NCBI GenBank assembly: GCA_017936585.1
Contig: JAGBFI010000034.1
Span: forward strand, 1-33,189
Origin: Clostridia bacterium
GTDB taxonomy: Bacteria > Bacillota > Clostridia > Christensenellales > UBA1242
DNA length: 33,189 nucleotides
Direction of reading: 5' to 3'
The position numbers and the translations under genes were made by a program. The notes below the pieces were generated by a model that ran no database searches, was not told the DNA's origin, and was given only the letters and a program-made list of their open reading frames with translations. Positions 9,071 through 15,966 of the stretch are shown one piece after another. Position 1 is the first letter of the stretch. Every line of letters starts with the position of its first letter.

Positions 9071-10284
9071 GTGAATTGGAAATTATTGAAGAAATTGAAA
9101 AAGGATTGCAAGAGAAATATAAAGAAATTGAGAGGGCTGCATTTTTAAATCAGAAGAAAGTGTTGGATGCTTTTCGTGAAATTGGCGTGACAACAGCCCA
9201 TTTTGCCGGCACGAGCGGATATGGCTACACTGACAAAGGTCGTGATGATTTTGCCCGCGTTGTGGCTAAAATTTTTGGGGCAGAGGATGCACTTTGTTCG
9301 CCACATCTCACTTGCGGAACGCACACAATTGCAACTGCACTTTATGGACTTCTTCGTCCGAAAGATTTGATGATTTCCATCACAGGAAGCCTCTATGACA
9401 CGCTTTACAATACGCTTTTTGGCAAGGACAATGGCAGTTTGGAGAGTTTGGGCGTGAATTTCAAATTTATCGACCTCAAAAACGATGCTTTTGATGAGGA
9501 ACAAATCTTCAAAGCTGTCAAAAAGCACAAGCCAAGAGTGGTTTTTGTGCAGAAATCTCGTGGTTATTCAAGCAGAAAGGCTCTTTCTTGCTATGACATG
9601 AAAAATGTGTTTGCAGAAATTAAGAGAATGTCTCCTGAAACTTTCATTGTTGTTGACAACTGCTATGGCGAATTTGTTGAAGATATCGAGCCAACAGAGG
9701 TTGGCGCGGATGTTTGTATGGGGTCATTTATCAAAAATTTGGGAGGCTCGCTTGCACCAACAGGGGGATATATTGTCGGAACGAAGAAAGCGATTGAGTG
9801 TGTTGAACGCCGCTTCACATGTCCATCTCTTGGGCGTGAAACAGGCAGCTATGAAGCCGGCTATCGCCTTTTCTATCAAGGGCTTTTCATGGCGCCACAC
9901 ATTGTCAGCCAAGCTGTGAAAGGCGGGTTTTTGATTGGTGAAGTGATGAAAAGACAGGGATATAAAATCATTCCTGAAACAAATGAAAAATGTTGCGATA
10001 TCATCAAAAGTGTTGTGTTTGACACTGCGGAAGAGCTTATCAGTTTTGTTCAGCTCATCCAAAAACTTTCCCCAGTTGACAGCAGTTTTGTGCCAATGCC
10101 ATATGCCATGGCGGGCTACACAACAGACGTCATCATGGCGGCTGGAACATTTGTTGAAGGGGCTTCACTGGAACTTTCTTGCGACAGCCCAATCAAGGCT
10201 CCATACATTGCATATTTCCAAGGCGGCATCACATATGAGCAACTCAAAATTGTTGCTGAAGAATTGCTCTCTTTTAAGCAATAA
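9067..10284 (+). CDS. PLP-dependent enzyme of the YnbB / 'methionine gamma-lyase family' (PF06838)
   Basis: This 405-aa cytoplasmic fold-type I PLP enzyme belongs to the YnbB/aluminium-resistance-annotated group. Its true substrate is not established, so the common label methionine gamma-lyase should be read with caution. The probable Schiff-base lysine is K223 in GSFIKNLGGSLAPTGGY, and the cofactor Asp region is VVDNCYGEF (D197). Other family landmarks are FAGTSGYGY near 47 and HLTCGTHTIATALYG near 80-94. The ATG overlaps the miaA stop (ATGA) and GGAG lies ten bases upstream. In Bacillus ynbB also follows the miaA region, but with hfq and hflX between them. It is the last gene of the unit, before the terminator at 10353-10395. 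Confidence 0.9.
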   Translation: MSELEIIEEIEKGLQEKYKEIERAAFLNQKKVLDAFREIGVTTAHFAGTSGYGYTDKGRDDFARVVAKIFGAEDALCSPHLTCGTHTIATALYGLLRPKDLMISITGSLYDTLYNTLFGKDNGSLESLGVNFKFIDLKNDAFDEEQIFKAVKKHKPRVVFVQKSRGYSSRKALSCYDMKNVFAEIKRMSPETFIVVDNCYGEFVEDIEPTEVGADVCMGSFIKNLGGSLAPTGGYIVGTKKAIECVERRFTCPSLGRETGSYEAGYRLFYQGLFMAPHIVSQAVKGGFLIGEVMKRQGYKIIPETNEKCCDIIKSVVFDTAEELISFVQLIQKLSPVDSSFVPMPYAMAGYTTDVIMAAGTFVEGASLELSCDSPIKAPYIAYFQGGITYEQLKIVAEELLSFKQ

Positions 10285-10352
10285 TCCAAAAGTTATATGC
10301 AAAATATCAAACAAAAACTGAAAAGAAATTTCTTTAATTTTATCAGATAATA

Positions 10353-10395
10353 AAAAAAGGACGAGACAGGAAGATAAAACGTTTCGTTCTTTTTT
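10353..10395 (+). terminator. Rho-independent terminator of the miaB-ynbB operon
   Basis: AAAAAAGGACGA (10353-10364) pairs with TCGTTCTTTTTT (10384-10395) through 12 base pairs including one G-U, closing a 19-base loop and ending in a T run. It lies 68 bases after the YnbB-family stop. Confidence 0.75.
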
Positions 10396-10409
10396 GTTAC
10401 GGGGCAAAA

Positions 10410-10415
10410 TATGAT
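10410..10415 (+). promoter_or_regulatory. Possible -10 box of spoIIM-like gene
   Basis: TATGAT ends five bases before ATG 10421, close to the leaderless spacing seen elsewhere here. An overlapping TGaTAAAAT (TAAAAT at 10415-10420) would put the start site inside the gene instead. The -35 candidate (TTCTTT, 10387-10392) is weak, so the exact promoter is uncertain. No ribosome binding site is visible. Confidence 0.35.
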
Positions 10416-10420
10416 AAAAT

Positions 10421-11044
10421 ATGGTCAAGTCTTATAAAACCCATTCATTTGTAAATAGTTTTCGATTTTCGTGCGTGAATGCAATCAAGGAAAACAAAAT
10501 CAAAATTTTGGTCACTTTTGCTCTAATTTTGATTGCGATTTCAACGGGCGTTTTTGTTGCAATCAAAAGCAATGCAAATTGCAGTCTTGAAAGGTTGCAG
10601 GAGATTTGTTTGGAAGATTTTCTGTCAGGCTTTGCGGCTTCCTCGTCCGCTTTCATGTCAAGATGTTTTTCTCTGCTTGTGAATGTTTTGATTTTGACTG
10701 GACTTTCCTTTTCGCCATTTTTGTTTCCGCTTGCGGCGGCGTTGTTTGTTTATCGTGCCTATTTGTTTGGACTGAACTTTTCGCTTATTTTCATTTTCTA
10801 TGGTTTTGGCTCAATTTTCACGGCTGTCATCATCATTCTGCCTTGTCAGCTTTTGAGCCTTTTTGCATTGGTTATGTATTATATTGTGCTTCAAAAAATC
10901 AATTCAAATTGTGCAAAGTTTGGGGGCTCGGAGTGTAATCGCTTGGCGTTCATTCTTATTGGAATGCTTCTTTTTGTGGTCATTAATTTGGCGGAGACAT
11001 TGCTTTTGTGTGTGTTGAATGGTCGAGTGATTTTGGTGATTTAG
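10421..11044 (+). CDS. SpoIIM-like multispanning membrane protein
   Basis: This 207-aa protein has about five hydrophobic segments (roughly 28-48, 80-112, 113-135, 137-157 and 176-200) and resembles the SpoIIM/DUF95 family. SpoIIM helps drive peptidoglycan hydrolysis during forespore engulfment with SpoIID and SpoIIP. Recognition rests on the hydrophobic profile, the length, the FLFPLAAALFVYRAYLFGLN segment and the location. In Firmicutes spoIIM often lies near xerD and dacF, and here a dacF-type gene is next, followed by scpA/scpB. No catalytic motif is expected. It could be a related membrane protein with another role. It is first in a two-gene unit and lacks a ribosome binding site. Confidence 0.65.
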   Translation: MVKSYKTHSFVNSFRFSCVNAIKENKIKILVTFALILIAISTGVFVAIKSNANCSLERLQEICLEDFLSGFAASSSAFMSRCFSLLVNVLILTGLSFSPFLFPLAAALFVYRAYLFGLNFSLIFIFYGFGSIFTAVIIILPCQLLSLFALVMYYIVLQKINSNCAKFGGSECNRLAFILIGMLLFVVINLAETLLLCVLNGRVILVI

Positions 11045-11113
11045 AAAATTTTGTCTCTTGCATAAAAACCTTCTTTTTGCAAAAAACTAACAACAAAAAC
11101 AAAAGGAGTCTTT

Positions 11114-12274
11114 ATGAAGAGGTTTTACATATCTTGTGTAGTATGCATATTGGCATTCGCTATATTTTGTGGTGGTATGCAATGTTCGGTCGGAATTGCA
11201 CAAGCAAGCGACATAGTGGACATTTCAAGTAAGAGCGCCATTTTGATGGAAGAAAGCAGTGGTGAAATTTTGTTTTCAAAAGAGGAAACAAAACATCTTC
11301 CAGTTGCGAGCATGGTGAAAATGATGACCATTCTGATTGCTCTTGAAGAACTTGAAGAAGGCAATGTGACGCTTGATACGCTGATCACAACAACTGAAAA
11401 TGCTTCCTCTATGGGCGGCTCGCAAGTGTTCCTAGATCCATATGTTGATTATCGTTTTGAGGATTTGCTGAAGTCGGTTATTATGGCGTCCGCAAATGAT
11501 GCAAGTGTGGCGTTGGCTGAATATTTTAATGGAAATGAAAACGCTTTCACAAACAGAATGAACAAGCGTGCAAAGGAACTTGGCATGAGTGACACACACT
11601 ACGCAAATTGCACAGGGTTGCCTGCCCCAGAACAATATTCCTCAGCCAAGGACACGGCAGTTTTGTTGAAGGAAATTTTGAAACATGACATCTATCACAA
11701 CTACAGCACAATTTGGATGGACGAACTTGTGCATCCGTCTGGAAGAAAAACGGAACTTGTCAACACAAACCGATTGATTCGATATTATCAAGGGTGTGAC
11801 GGCGGAAAGACTGGGTCAACAAACGAAGCTGGCTGCTGCCTTGGCGCGTCAGCAAAACGTGGTGACATGAGATTGATTTCTGTCATTGTTGGAGCGGAAA
11901 ACAGCAAAACTCGTTTCAACGAGAGTGCAACACTTTTCAACTATGGTTTTGCAAACTTTTCAAGTGAAAAATTGGTGAATGCAGATGAAATGATTGCATG
12001 TCTTCCAATTTCAAAAGGAAAACAAGCATCTGTGGATGTGTTTGCAAGCGAGGATTTTTCTGCAGTTGTGAAGAAAGGGACAAAAGCTGGCTATGATGTG
12101 AGCGTTGAGATTGTCGAAACCATTAAGGCTCCAATGAAAAAAGGGGATATTGTGGGTTATGCAACCATAACTAAGGATGGAAATGTTGTGAAGAAGATTG
12201 CAATTGTGGCAAAAGAGGATGTGAAAGCATTGTCATGGTTTGAAACGGCACAAAAAATCGTTGAAAAGTGGTGA
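11114..12274 (+). CDS. D-alanyl-D-alanine carboxypeptidase (PBP5/DacF family, peptidase S11)
   Basis: This exported enzyme trims the terminal D-Ala from peptidoglycan stem peptides. The 386-aa protein begins with a signal peptide (about 1-31, ending AQA-S). The S11 active site is complete: S66-M-V-K69, S126-A-N128 and K232-T-G. After about residue 280 comes the beta-rich PBP5-type C-terminal domain, and the final segment (KALSWFETAQKIVEKW) looks like a short amphipathic membrane-binding helix. ATG 11114 has a strong AAGGAG ribosome binding site at 11103-11108, five bases away. The 69-base gap from the spoIIM-like gene has no terminator, so they are probably co-transcribed. In Bacillus, dacF is a sporulation gene; that role is inferred here from context. 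Confidence 0.93.
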   Translation: MKRFYISCVVCILAFAIFCGGMQCSVGIAQASDIVDISSKSAILMEESSGEILFSKEETKHLPVASMVKMMTILIALEELEEGNVTLDTLITTTENASSMGGSQVFLDPYVDYRFEDLLKSVIMASANDASVALAEYFNGNENAFTNRMNKRAKELGMSDTHYANCTGLPAPEQYSSAKDTAVLLKEILKHDIYHNYSTIWMDELVHPSGRKTELVNTNRLIRYYQGCDGGKTGSTNEAGCCLGASAKRGDMRLISVIVGAENSKTRFNESATLFNYGFANFSSEKLVNADEMIACLPISKGKQASVDVFASEDFSAVVKKGTKAGYDVSVEIVETIKAPMKKGDIVGYATITKDGNVVKKIAIVAKEDVKALSWFETAQKIVEKW

Positions 12275-12294
12275 GACAAATTTTGAAATCAATT

Positions 12295-12387
12295 TATAAT
12301 GACAAAAACTTTCGCAATTTGGAGGTTTTAATCGTCTTTCAAAGTGCGATAATTGGTGAAAGGGTGCGCAAAATGCATCCTTTTTCT
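12295..12387 (+). ncRNA. Candidate structured RNA or attenuator between dacF and scpA
   Basis: TATAAT at 12295-12300 could start a transcript near 12307. The RNA would contain an 11-bp stem with one bulged G (12309-12319 with 12351-12362), an inner hairpin built on AUCG…CGAU near 12331-12350, and then the terminator stem 12359-12383. The bases GAAAG at 12358-12362 take part in both the outer stem and the terminator, so the two folds exclude each other, as in an attenuator. A GGAGG at 12321-12325 is not followed by a usable start codon. The -35 is weak (TGAGAC). It may be a small RNA of about 80 nt, a 3' element of dacF, or chance. Confidence 0.3.
12359..12385 (+). terminator. Terminator after dacF
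   Basis: AAAGGGTGC (12359-12367) pairs with GCATCCTTT (12375-12383) across a 7-base loop, followed by more T residues. It separates the spoIIM-like/dacF unit from scpA. Confidence 0.75.
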
Positions 12388-12398
12388 TGTTTATTTGC

Positions 12399-12428
12399 TT
12401 GCGTTTGCTTTTCTTTTGGTGATATAAT
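12399..12428 (+). promoter_or_regulatory. Promoter of scpA, leaderless geometry
   Basis: TTGCGT (12399-12404), an 18-base spacer and an extended -10 TGaTATAAT (hexamer 12423-12428). The six bases AAGCGT follow and then ATG 12435, so +1 coincides with the start codon. There is no ribosome binding site. Confidence 0.75.
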
Positions 12429-12434
12429 AAGCGT

Positions 12435-13208
12435 ATGAGCGAAGTGACAGAAGAAAAAGTTGAAGAACAAAAGGATATGCTTTTGGACTCTCAAGCATAC
12501 AGATTCAAGTTGGACAATTTCGAAGGTCCACTTGATTTATTGTTGCACTTAATCAAAGACGCAAAGCTTGATATCGCAACTGTTCGACTTGCTGAAATCA
12601 CGGAGCAATATTTGGCTTACATGGAAGACATCAAAAATGTTGACATGGACAAGGCGAGTGAATTCATCACTGTGGCTGCAACGCTAATTGAAATTAAATC
12701 AAAGAGCGTGCTTCCTGTTGAACAAGAGGAAGAATCTGACGAAGAGGACGATGAGGCGCTTCTGCTTCGTCGTTTGAGAGAATATGAACTTTTCAAAGAG
12801 GCGGGCAAGGATTTGAAGGAAATCGAGGACGTCAACAAGATGTATCGTGCTCCTGGAAAGGAAACCGAAAAAGTGAAAGTTGTCATGAAAGACATGGTTC
12901 TTGACCAACTTTTGGACGCTTTTGCAAAGCTCATGACAAGGGAAGAACTCAAAAAAGCTGTGCAGAATGACGCTCCAAAGAAGATAGTAAAAGACCGTTT
13001 CACAGTTGCGGAGAAGATTATTTCAATCAGAAATTTCGCAAAAGATAGAAAACGTTTCGAATTTGAAGAACTTTTCGATGATAGCATGACAAAAAGTGAA
13101 CTTATCAACACGTTCTTGGCGCTTTTGGAACTTTTAAAACTGCAAACCGTCAAGGTTATTCAAAGTGGAACGTTTGGAAATATTGTGATAACATCAAATG
13201 AGGTGTGA
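12435..13208 (+). CDS. scpA: Segregation and condensation protein A (kleisin)
   Basis: ScpA is the kleisin that bridges the SMC heads and binds ScpB in the chromosome-organising SMC-ScpAB complex. The 257-aa protein begins its conserved domain with FKLDNFEGPLDLLLHLI (about 24-40), continues with the ITEQYLAYM and ASEFITVAATLIEIKSKSVLP segments, and has an acidic patch (EEESDEEDDE) typical of the family. The C-terminal winged helix includes FLALLELLKLQTVKVIQ. Translation very probably starts on a leaderless mRNA. scpB follows with almost no gap. Confidence 0.97.
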   Translation: MSEVTEEKVEEQKDMLLDSQAYRFKLDNFEGPLDLLLHLIKDAKLDIATVRLAEITEQYLAYMEDIKNVDMDKASEFITVAATLIEIKSKSVLPVEQEEESDEEDDEALLLRRLREYELFKEAGKDLKEIEDVNKMYRAPGKETEKVKVVMKDMVLDQLLDAFAKLMTREELKKAVQNDAPKKIVKDRFTVAEKIISIRNFAKDRKRFEFEELFDDSMTKSELINTFLALLELLKLQTVKVIQSGTFGNIVITSNEV

Positions 13209-13210
13209 AA

Positions 13211-13873
13211 ATGAACTCAGAAGACAAGAAAAACTTAAAAGATATATTGTTTTCGGTCCTTTTTATTGCAGGTGAGGGGATTGAAAAGGATTTTATTGCG
13301 CAAAAATTGAATATCACCGAAAAAGAACTTGAAAATGCTGTCGAAGATCTCAAGAAAGAATGTTCTGAGGACAAGGGGATTCACTTGATTTGCTACAAAA
13401 ACAAACTGCAGTTGGCATCAAATCCTGCGTATGCGGATTATATCAGCGAGGTTTTGAACCCAATCAGAGAAAAATCTTTGACGAGAGCTGCTCTTGAAAC
13501 TTTGGCGATTATTGCCTATAAACAACCAATCACAAAGCTTGAAATTGAGGATATTCGCCGTGTAAATTGCGACTATGCGGTGCAAATTTTAGTTGATCAA
13601 AATATGATTGAAGTTGTTGGACGCAAGGACGCAGTGGGCAAACCACTTCTTTTTGGAACAACGGAAAACTTTTTGAAGAGATTTAATCTTTCAGATTTGG
13701 CTGAACTTCCTGACTATGAGGGATTGCTTGAAAGAATCAAGGTGATTGAAGAAGGCGAAACAGAAAAGAGTGACAGCCTTTATAATGAATTTTCACTTCC
13801 AGAAGAAGAGGAAATTCCTGAGTTTTTGAAGGATGAAAAAATTGAAACAATCAGTGCAGAGGATGCTGAATGA
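13211..13873 (+). CDS. scpB: Segregation and condensation protein B
   Basis: ScpB is a dimeric tandem winged-helix protein that stabilises the ScpA-SMC complex. The 220-aa product shows the family core SLTRAALETLAIIAYKQPITKLEIEDIRRVN (first part at about 90-110) and GRKDAVGKPLLFGTTENFLKRFNLSDLAELP. A short acidic tail (EEEEIPEFL…) ends the protein. I chose ATG 13211 because GAGGTG (13200-13205) is well spaced for it; GTG 13205 would overlap that ribosome binding site. The gene starts two bases after the scpA stop, so translation is probably coupled. Confidence 0.97.
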   Translation: MNSEDKKNLKDILFSVLFIAGEGIEKDFIAQKLNITEKELENAVEDLKKECSEDKGIHLICYKNKLQLASNPAYADYISEVLNPIREKSLTRAALETLAIIAYKQPITKLEIEDIRRVNCDYAVQILVDQNMIEVVGRKDAVGKPLLFGTTENFLKRFNLSDLAELPDYEGLLERIKVIEEGETEKSDSLYNEFSLPEEEEIPEFLKDEKIETISAEDAE

Positions 13874-13974
13874 TTTGAAAAAGGCTTTTTGAGATCTGGT
13901 TTGAGAGAAAAAATTTATTTTTTGAAGCACTGATGGACAAGATAAACTGAATTACGCGTGGAGTTTGAAAATTA

Positions 13975-14000
13975 AAAGAGGAAAACATCCTCTTTTTTTT
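13975..14000 (+). terminator. Terminator of scpA-scpB
   Basis: AAAGAGGA (13975-13982) pairs with TCCTCTTT (13988-13995) around an AAACA loop, followed by a T run to 14000. Confidence 0.85.
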
Positions 14001-14024
14001 GTTTTATTAGGTCGGCTTTTGACA

Positions 14025-14030
14025 TATATT
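14025..14030 (+). promoter_or_regulatory. -10 box of the 47-aa membrane peptide and spoIVFB-like gene
   Basis: TATATT ends six bases before ATG 14037, which matches the leaderless spacing at other genes here. No well-placed -35 is seen; a TTGTTT at 13999-14004 is 20 bases away. Confidence 0.45.
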
Positions 14031-14036
14031 TACTCC

Positions 14037-14180
14037 ATGAACAAACAAAAATCTTATGGAAAAACATATGAAAAGTGCAAGTTAAGACACAGATTTTCGT
14101 TGAAGTTTGTGCTGGCAACAATTTTATTCTGTTTGATTGCAGTGATTTTGGTTGCCGTTTTGGTGGAGATTCACGGATGA
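14037..14180 (+). CDS. Small single-span membrane protein coupled to the SpoIVFB-like protease
   Basis: A 47-aa open reading frame: a basic N-terminal part (K and R rich, residues 3-23) and one hydrophobic segment at about 22-43 (FVLATILFCLIAVILVAVLV). It should lie in the membrane with the N-terminus inside by the positive-inside rule. Its stop TGA overlaps the ATG of the downstream protease (ATGA), a strong sign that both are translated together. A -10 box six bases before its ATG supports the start. I recognise no family. In Bacillus, the gene before spoIVFB is spoIVFA, a larger membrane regulator; whether this peptide plays such a part is a guess. Confidence 0.65.
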   Translation: MNKQKSYGKTYEKCKLRHRFSLKFVLATILFCLIAVILVAVLVEIHG

Positions 14181-15040
14181 AATGTGAGAGGAACTGGAGA
14201 AGGAAGTTTTCGATTCATCCAATCAGCGTGATTGTGTGGGTGTGGCTTGCAGTTGTGATGGGGGCAATGCAGGCGTTTTCTTATGTTGTTGCGATTATTG
14301 TTCATGAGTTGGGGCATTTTTGCATTGCAAAAAAATGCGGATATAAATTATCTCGATTTTCGCTTTCGCCATATGGGGTGTCACTGTCTTATCTTGAGCA
14401 AGGCTTCAACCATAAGGATGAGTTTTGGATTGCCTTGGCGGGACCTGTGCTCAACTTGTTGGCCTCACTTGTAGTTGTCGGGTTGTGGTGGCTTGTGCCA
14501 GGGACCTATTTCTTTTCGGTATCTTTTGTTGAGACCTCAGTTTTGCTTGCACTTTTCAATTTGTTGCCAGCTTATCCAATGGATGGAGGGAGAATTTTTA
14601 TTTGCTTTTTTTCAAATTTTGTTGATGAGCGAAACGCAAAGAAATTCACCCTCTTTGTCAATCTGATTTTAAGTTTGTTGTTTGCAATTTTGTTTGTTGT
14701 CTTCTGTTTTGTCAATTTCAATCCGACATTTCTTTTGATGTCAATCTTTCTTTTTGTGGGAGTGGTTGATTTGAAATTTGAAACAAAATTTGAAAAGATC
14801 AACATCTTTTGCAAGAATGAAAAACCGTTTTCAAAACCTGTACTTTTAAGTGTGAATGGAGATGTCACAATTGGGCAAATTTTGGCTAAATTTCAAACCT
14901 GTAAAACAAACATCTTTTGTTTGACTTTGGGGAATGGAAGGGTGATAAATTTAAGTGAAAAAATGATAATAAATTTGTCTTTAAATTATCCTATTGAAAC
15001 AAAGTTGTGTCAAATATTTGAGAAAAGTGCCGTAAAATAA
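14177..15040 (+). CDS. SpoIVFB-type intramembrane metalloprotease (site-2 protease, M50)
   Basis: A 287-aa multispanning zinc protease. The catalytic motif is H43-E44-L-G-H47 within IIVHELGHF, and the third ligand is D136 in NLLPAYPMDGGR. About 4-6 membrane segments occupy residues 15-240, followed by a cytoplasmic C-terminal tail (about 225-287) that resembles part of a CBS domain, as in SpoIVFB. In Bacillus this protease cleaves pro-sigma-K in the mother cell. Size and CBS-like tail favour SpoIVFB over RseP, and there is no PDZ domain. I placed the start at ATG 14177, which has GGAG at 14165-14168 and the ATGA overlap with the upstream peptide. Confidence 0.88.
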   Translation: MKCERNWRRKFSIHPISVIVWVWLAVVMGAMQAFSYVVAIIVHELGHFCIAKKCGYKLSRFSLSPYGVSLSYLEQGFNHKDEFWIALAGPVLNLLASLVVVGLWWLVPGTYFFSVSFVETSVLLALFNLLPAYPMDGGRIFICFFSNFVDERNAKKFTLFVNLILSLLFAILFVVFCFVNFNPTFLLMSIFLFVGVVDLKFETKFEKINIFCKNEKPFSKPVLLSVNGDVTIGQILAKFQTCKTNIFCLTLGNGRVINLSEKMIINLSLNYPIETKLCQIFEKSAVK

Positions 15041-15377
15041 TTTTTTATGTCAAAAAAATAATAAAACAGTTAAAAAAATACATTTAAAAACCATTTTAAA
15101 TGATTTATAAAATTTTTTATGCAACTTTTTTAATGCTTTTTTCATTCGATAAATAGGACTGTTTGAATTTTTATTACAAAATTTATTATTCTAAATCAAA
15201 AAAATTAATAAAAAAAGATTTAAAAATTGATTTTAAACCTGAAAAATATATTTTTTGTTGTTTTATGTGTTTTTTTTCATATTTTTTATTTAAATTTATC
15301 AAAATTTAATTCAATCTTTATTTTCACGATTTTCAATTTTATTTTCTTTTTTTTATTTGATGCTTTGTTTGATTCTG
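15041..15377. other. Very AT-rich intergenic region between convergent genes
   Basis: This 337-base gap lies between the converging spoIVFB-like gene and the helical hypothetical gene and is much richer in A and T than its neighbours. Apart from the hairpin at 15081-15102, I see long A and T runs and no credible gene. A reading frame at 15227-15442 encodes a Phe/Ile-rich string typical of random AT sequence. Confidence 0.7.
15081..15102 (+). terminator. AT-rich hairpin, probable terminator after the spoIVFB-like gene
   Basis: CATTTAAAA (15081-15089) and TTTTAAATG (15094-15102) are perfect inverted repeats around ACCA. The stem is almost pure A-T, so its stability is low; a T-rich stretch follows shortly. 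Confidence 0.4.
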
Positions 15378-15821
15378 TTATTTCAAAAATGGCAGCAATC
15401 TGTCGATGTTGTTTCTTTCAAATTCATACAGTTTGTCGATGATTTCGTCCAACTCTTTTGAAACATTTTTGTGATCCTCTTTGTCCTTGATGCAGGTGAT
15501 AATTCCCATGAAAGTTCCGATCAACATAAGCTCAGCAATGTGGCGTGTTGTTTTGTTCATCATTGTGCCCATGTTGATGCTGCTCCACAGGCGTGCCTTT
15601 TCAATCCAGTTGTTGTCTTTGAGGTCCTCAATCTTTTCTGCTTTTGCAAAATTTTCGCACTCTTTTGCAAGACAACGATATTCATCTTCTTCCTTTGCAA
15701 GCTCGCTGACAAATTCTTTGTCCTCCACTTTTGTGATGATGTCCTCAATTGACTGCATTGCAGTTTTTGTGTTTTGATAAATCGCGTTTAGATAAACGGT
15801 CAGTTGTTCTTTTTCGTCCAT
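15378..15821 (-). CDS. Conserved-looking all-helical protein, unknown function
   Basis: This 147-aa protein has no signal peptide or clear membrane span. It is predicted to be four long helices: an N-terminal helix (YLNAIYQNTKTAMQSI), an acidic second helix rich in E and K, a more hydrophobic third with SINMGTMMNKTTRHIAELMLIGTFMGI (first 20 at about 80-100), and a charged last helix ending RNNIDRLLPFLK. The pattern recalls a ferritin-like or DUF2383-like four-helix bundle, but I see no clear metal-binding ExxH pair. A strong ribosome binding site (AAGGAGA) precedes the start, and the coding pattern is clean, so the gene is real. It is monocistronic and diverges from the cyclase. Confidence 0.82.
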   Translation of the reverse strand: MDEKEQLTVYLNAIYQNTKTAMQSIEDIITKVEDKEFVSELAKEEDEYRCLAKECENFAKAEKIEDLKDNNWIEKARLWSSINMGTMMNKTTRHIAELMLIGTFMGIITCIKDKEDHKNVSKELDEIIDKLYEFERNNIDRLLPFLK

Positions 15822-15966
15822 AATTTTCTCCTTATGTTTTTATTATCTTCTGATTGTGGCGAGATATTCAGCTTTTGCCAAATTTTTTCAAAAATTATGA
15901 CATTCTTCGACAAAAAATTTGTTTTACGGCACGCATATAAGTTTGCCCGCTTCTCACAATAAAGGC

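Noticed and set aside
12617..13153. Minus-strand frame of 178 codons inside scpA
   Set aside because: It is Ser-rich shadow of the Glu/Lys-rich scpA sequence.
15227..15442. Plus-strand frame of 71 codons in the AT-rich gap
   Set aside because: The product is a run of Phe, Ile and Asn expected from random AT sequence, and it overlaps the helical hypothetical gene.
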